DNA from: Rotaria socialis
Taxonomy: Eukaryota; Rotifera; Eurotatoria; Philodinida; Philodinidae
Length of the DNA: 64,000 bases
Reading direction: 5' to 3'
Assembly (NCBI GenBank): GCA_905331475.1
Contig: CAJNYU010002386.1
Location: forward strand, 1 to 64,000
A program made the translations under genes and the position numbers. Of the stretch, positions 60,101 to 64,000 are shown in pieces. Under the pieces are notes generated by a model. That model saw nothing but the letters and a program-made list of their open reading frames with translations, was not told where the DNA came from and ran no database searches. Position 1 is the first letter of the stretch. Each line of letters begins with the position of its first letter.

Positions 60101-62503
60101 AACAAAATGGAATTGAATGTAGGATTATCTGTATTTTAGATGATCATTCACGTGTTAAATTATCAAGTGACGATCGAGATGGTCGAGGAAATTATATTAA
60201 TGCGAATTATGTCGATGTAAATATAGGATGATTTGTGCAAAGCTGTTAGAATAATCTGTTTATTTAGGGGCATCATAAAGCTAATGCTTATATAGCAACA
60301 CAAGGACCTATGCCGAATACAATCAATGATTTTTGGTAAAAATATTATTTTCTTGTTGAACATAGAATTTATTTAAATTATAATAGGAGAATGATATGGG
60401 AAAAAGATGTTAGTGTATTAGTCATGATTACAAATATAAAAGAACGTGGACGAGTAAGTTTAGTGGATAGAATATTCTGATGAAACATTTGAAATTTTTA
60501 GGTAAAATGTGATTTATATTGGCCACAAGAAGGTAGCGAAACTTATGGTAATATTCAAGTCACATTAGTTAGCACAATTTCCTATGCTTATTATGTGAAA
60601 AGAATATTTGCAATTCGATCGAAAAATAATAGAAAGGTAATTTTGTTCGTTTGCGTGACAAATTTTAATAGTCATTTTTATTTTTATAGCGTATTGCTTT
60701 TGAACGTCTTGTTCATCATTTTCATTATACCGATTGGCCTGATCATGGTGTACCATTATTTACATTACCTGTTCTTTCATTCATCCGTCGTTCATCAGCC
60801 TGTAATCCTGAAACAGGTGGTCCTATTGTTGTTCATTGTTCAGCTGGTGTTGGTCGTACAGGAACATATATTGTTGTTGATACAATGTTAAAAAAGATTC
60901 GCGAACAACATTCATTAAATATTCCATCGTTTTTAAAACATATTCGACAACAACGCAATTTTCTTGTTCAAACCGAAGAACAATTCATATTTATCTATGA
61001 TGTTCTTCTAGAAGCAATTCAATTATTAAATATTGGTTATAATGATTTAGAATTAACAGAACATAATTTTGATTATATTATACAAATGTTAGATTATTTT
61101 GATAAAGATTCAAATTTAACACGTTTAGATAAACAATTTCAATTAGTAACCTTGCAAAATAAAGTCAATGATTTTCAATTATCATTTGGGCAAATGGATG
61201 AAAATTTATCTAAAAATCGTACACAAGCAATTCTACCTTATAACCCATGTCGAGTGATACTATCGACTGAAAGAAAACAATCCGATGTTGAATATATTAA
61301 TGGAACATATATGCATGTAAGTATTGCAATGCGGATGGACATCGGTTGTCTTACTCATTGTATTTCGATTTTCATATGTTTAGGGTTGTCATCGTGTTGA
61401 TGAATTTATAGTTACTCAACATCCTATGATGAACACGATAACGGACTTTTGGCAAATGATTTGGAATACAAATGCAAGCATCATCGTTTCTCTATATGCT
61501 GATGAAAAATCTCAAGTATGCATTTTGCATAATTACCAATAAAATCAAAAGTATAGAAAATAATACTTTTTTTCTTTTTGAAAGGCTGATGTACCTGATT
61601 TTTGGCCATTACCAAATCAAATAATGGATTGTGGAAGTTTTAGTGTTTCTTTAATTGATGAACGTTTCGAATGTGAATATATCCATCGAGATTTTTTACT
61701 TCAATCAACTGAGGTTCGTACAAAAAAAAATCTAGAAATTAAAATTCTTGTTTTTTCTCTTTAACAGGAGGATTATGAATTACGGGTTAAAATTGTTTCA
61801 AGTACCTATTGGCCAGATGCTTGTTCACCTCTGAAAGCATCATTTAATCTTATAAATACAATACGAAAATTACGAATGAACATAAAATCGAATGGTCCAA
61901 TTGTTGTTCATGATCTGTTCGGTGGTCATCGAGCTGGTTAGTTTTTTTTCTCTTCAATTCTTCACTATATTTATCTATGATCTTTTAGCTACTTTTTGTG
62001 CTTTGTATACAATGACTGAACAAATGGAACTTGAAGGTATATTGAACATCTATGAATTAGCTAAACTCTATCATATCAAACGTTCTGGCATATGGCGACA
62101 TAATGTAAGAAAACAACACTTCATCTTTTCAATAAACATTTACTGTTTTTTCTCTCTCTATCGTTTATTAAAGGGTGATCTATTCTTTCTGTATCGTTGT
62201 GCGGAAGTGCTTTTTCGTGAAATAAAATTACCAACAGCCTATAATCAAAATCAATCCTCAAGTTATCATCGTCGCTATTTACCTCATCAATATATCGCCT
62301 CTCAACGTGTTGAAGAACCTGTTTCTTTGGAATCCTACACATCTACATCTATTCAACCTATACCTGCACCCTCAACATCAGCTTTTGCTAATGTTGCTCA
62401 AACTTTTATGGATTCATTTTCTAAACGACGTCAAAAATCACGTAGTTATCGCTCACAAGCATTGAAAAAAATTCTTTTTCTGAATAATGAATCACCACTT
62501 TAA
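57121..62503 (+). CDS. Receptor-type protein tyrosine phosphatase (R5-like D2)
   Basis: Eighteen exons from 57,121 to the TAA at 62,501-62,503, 3,594 nt or 1,197 residues in one frame: 57,121-57,454, 57,840-57,963, 58,021-58,714, 59,276-59,399, 59,454-59,571, 59,620-59,774, 59,824-59,921, 59,988-60,084, 60,140-60,216, 60,268-60,335, 60,387-60,453, 60,502-60,636, 60,690-61,316, 61,384-61,515, 61,585-61,713, 61,768-61,936, 61,989-62,104 and 62,174-62,503. Order: signal peptide; an Ig-like segment with paired Cys; a FN3 domain; transmembrane helix ([17 protein letters not shown]); D1 with [27 protein letters not shown] and [13 protein letters not shown]; and D2. D1 looks active. D2 has [11 protein letters not shown] in place of HCxxGxxR, so it is inactive. 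That Asp exchange matches PTPRG/PTPRZ D2. The protein would dephosphorylate tyrosines below the plasma membrane. Confidence 0.92.
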
Positions 62504-63596
62504 TGGTCGCTAACGATCTAATAGGAAAAAAAAGAAAGTTTTTTGTGTATATTTTTTATGTAATTAGAATAGACGTTTGATGTTCTTTTTTTTAACAGTG
62601 TGTTCATTATTGGTATGTTCGTTTTGTTTTTTTAGCGGTATGATATAATAATTGCTTTGTTTTTCAGTGTCAGATATATGCTATTGCTAGAGGGTTGTGT
62701 TTAATTTGTTGTAATATGTTTAACATTTTATTTCTTGACGTTGTATGTCAGTAAAAACAAATAAAGAAATTTACTCTGAATTTAATATATACAAATGAAA
62801 CTAATAAGAGAAAAATTTTATTTTAGTCTATAATAAGACTTAAACATGAAAATTTGTCATATAACTCTAATGAGTGTGTACTTTAAAAATATACAAGAAT
62901 TAAAGTAATTGATTTGAAATCGTTACGGTATCTTAAATATGATTGATATCACTATTTAAAGTATTAGTACTATAATGATATTTACCAAGAGATTGAGTTC
63001 AGAGTTACAGATCTAGATGATCAATATTAGTTGGATTTTAGCCAAAAACATAATTCTAAAATCATTACAACATTTAGTGTGAATATCATCAAGAAATCTT
63101 CGAAATATTATTCAGAACAAGGCGTGCTACTTTATCTTTACGTTGTAAAAATAAACATCAGATGAAGAATTCAGGTCGATAAATCCCACATCGAATCCGA
63201 TAAGATCCTACTGCATGTGAGTCGGATCGGATGGGTTCCGATTGGTTCCCACTGTTGGATTGCTCGACCTGGGAATTAAAGAAATCGGTAAATCCCAAGT
63301 AGATCAATAGGATTTCATCTCAGCAATATCACTTCACCATGTGGTATGATTGCAAACAGAACCTGATTTCATAAAACAGTAGGTTCTCAAAGCTCTGCTA
63401 TCTGTTTACGATATTATAGTAAATCTTCGGATTTTTTTCAAATTTTTCATTCACAGTCTCAAACATACACTGTTTAATGTTAGCAATTGCAACACATCGC
63501 AACTGAAGTAAAACGTACCTAAATGTTTTATATGCGAGAAAAATAAAGACAATTGATATACATGCGAGGGTTACTCAAAACAATTTTGTGTTACAG
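62504..63596. other. 3'UTR and intergenic with repeat
   Basis: The first ~300 nt is likely the PTP 3'UTR, with AATAAA (62,759-62,764). From about 63,170 to 63,300 lies a GC-richer block with ATCCGA, GGATCGGATGG and TCGACCTGGGAA words, related to 15,030-15,350. The remainder is unremarkable. Confidence 0.5.
63170..63300. repeat. Second copy of GC-rich interspersed repeat
   Basis: The block contains imperfect inverted words (CGAATCCGATAAG, GTCGGATCGGATGGG, TTCCGATTGG) and TCGACCTGGGAATTAA, shared in part with 15,290-15,335. It stands out by base composition. Confidence 0.4.
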
Positions 63597-63799
63597 ATTT
63601 ACCAAAACATCACCAAGAACATGTATTAGAACTAGAACAAAAAATTAAGCAAAGAGCAGAAGATTGTCGCCAAACATTATTTCAATCGAAAGATGAGAAT
63701 ATTATTGAAATGAACAGGAAATTAAACCAATTCATTGCTGACTTGAAAAAAATGCGAGCAGATGATGATTTCAATGAAATTCATTTAAATCGTTTATAA
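63597..63799 (+). pseudogene. Coiled-coil exon fragment with premature stop
   Basis: An exon-like frame begins after a TTACAG acceptor and reads LPKHHQEHVLELEQ, then KKMRADDDFNEIHL and stops at TAA 63,797-63,799. The frame continues past the stop with TKYQLQTKLQF, so the stop may be a mutation. Such coiled-coil segments sit between a B-box/RING-type region and a C-terminal domain in numerous bdelloid proteins, which is inference. I found no flanking exons. Confidence 0.4.
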
Positions 63800-64000
63800 A
63801 CAAAATATCAATTACAAACAAAGCTTCAGTTTTAGGTTAGTGTGACAAATTAATCTGTCTTATGACAAAGTGATAACGGTGAAATGAGCGGCCACGGTGG
63901 TGGGTGTGCAGCAGATTGTGTTGGATACAGAGTTTCACCCTCTATCGAACCATCGCGGTTCCGATGGAGAGAGCCCACAAAAATCGAGATGTGGGAGTTA
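63800..64000. other. Window end, unassigned
   Basis: A slightly GC-richer sequence from about 63,880, with a short inverted repeat around CCATCGCGG and CCGATGG. It is cut by the end of the window; I cannot assign it. Confidence 0.3.

Overview
The window looks like animal nuclear DNA from a compact, AT-rich genome, most probably a bdelloid rotifer. Seen directly: canonical GT-AG introns of mostly 45-65 nt, many small exons, metazoan gene families (nanos, CPEB, semaphorin, receptor PTP, nicastrin, LIM, KCTD), a tRNA-Phe, and a six-blade NHL propeller exon. A threonine-rich exon-like piece, a coiled-coil exon fragment and TGTGGG-like motifs also fit bdelloids. The species assignment is inference; no marker gene was compared.

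Layout. 1-5,500: gene-poor, with relic pieces (Thr-rich exon, a 30-nt copy of an NHL exon start, a degenerate direct repeat). 5,588-10,003: decayed APE-type non-LTR retrotransposon with ORF1 (zinc knuckles) and ORF2 (endonuclease plus reverse transcriptase), both frameshifted. 10,004-12,106: non-coding, containing an unexplained pair of inverted ~22-bp-periodic arrays around a hairpin. 12,107-13,020: NHL propeller exon. 13,021-15,660: repeat-rich DNA with hairpins, a TTAGGG-like degenerate tract and a GC-rich repeat. 15,661-17,895 (-): nicastrin. 17,987-18,059 (+): tRNA-Phe. 18,141-25,620 (+): multi-PLAT (LOXHD1-like) gene. 28,037-31,075 (+): transmembrane semaphorin. 32,203-32,980 (-): nanos with an incomplete second finger. 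35,120-37,382 (+): CPEB/orb, 5' end not found. 39,324-44,014 (-): two tandem ENPP-type ectophosphodiesterases, one with altered metal-site residues. 44,954-45,756 (+): eIF6. 46,793-47,437 (+): PHPT1. 48,917-49,861 (+): BTB/T1 (KCTD-like). 50,017-51,341 (-): STPG/SHIPPO-type protein, divergent with 51,402-52,763 (+) B3GLCT across a 60-nt spacer. 53,096-54,338 (-): three-LIM protein. 57,121-62,503 (+): receptor tyrosine phosphatase with a D2 pseudophosphatase. 63,597-63,799: coiled-coil exon fragment ending in a stop.

There is no operon logic; these are independent housekeeping, signalling and germline genes. The neighbouring nanos and CPEB genes both encode 3'UTR-acting translational regulators. 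Exon models were built by eye. For nicastrin, nanos, the semaphorin, CPEB (from its first recognised exon), the first ENPP, eIF6, PHPT1, the LIM gene and the PTP the exon lengths sum to a whole number of codons, which supports those models. The PLAT, second ENPP and STPG models are less certain at some junctions.
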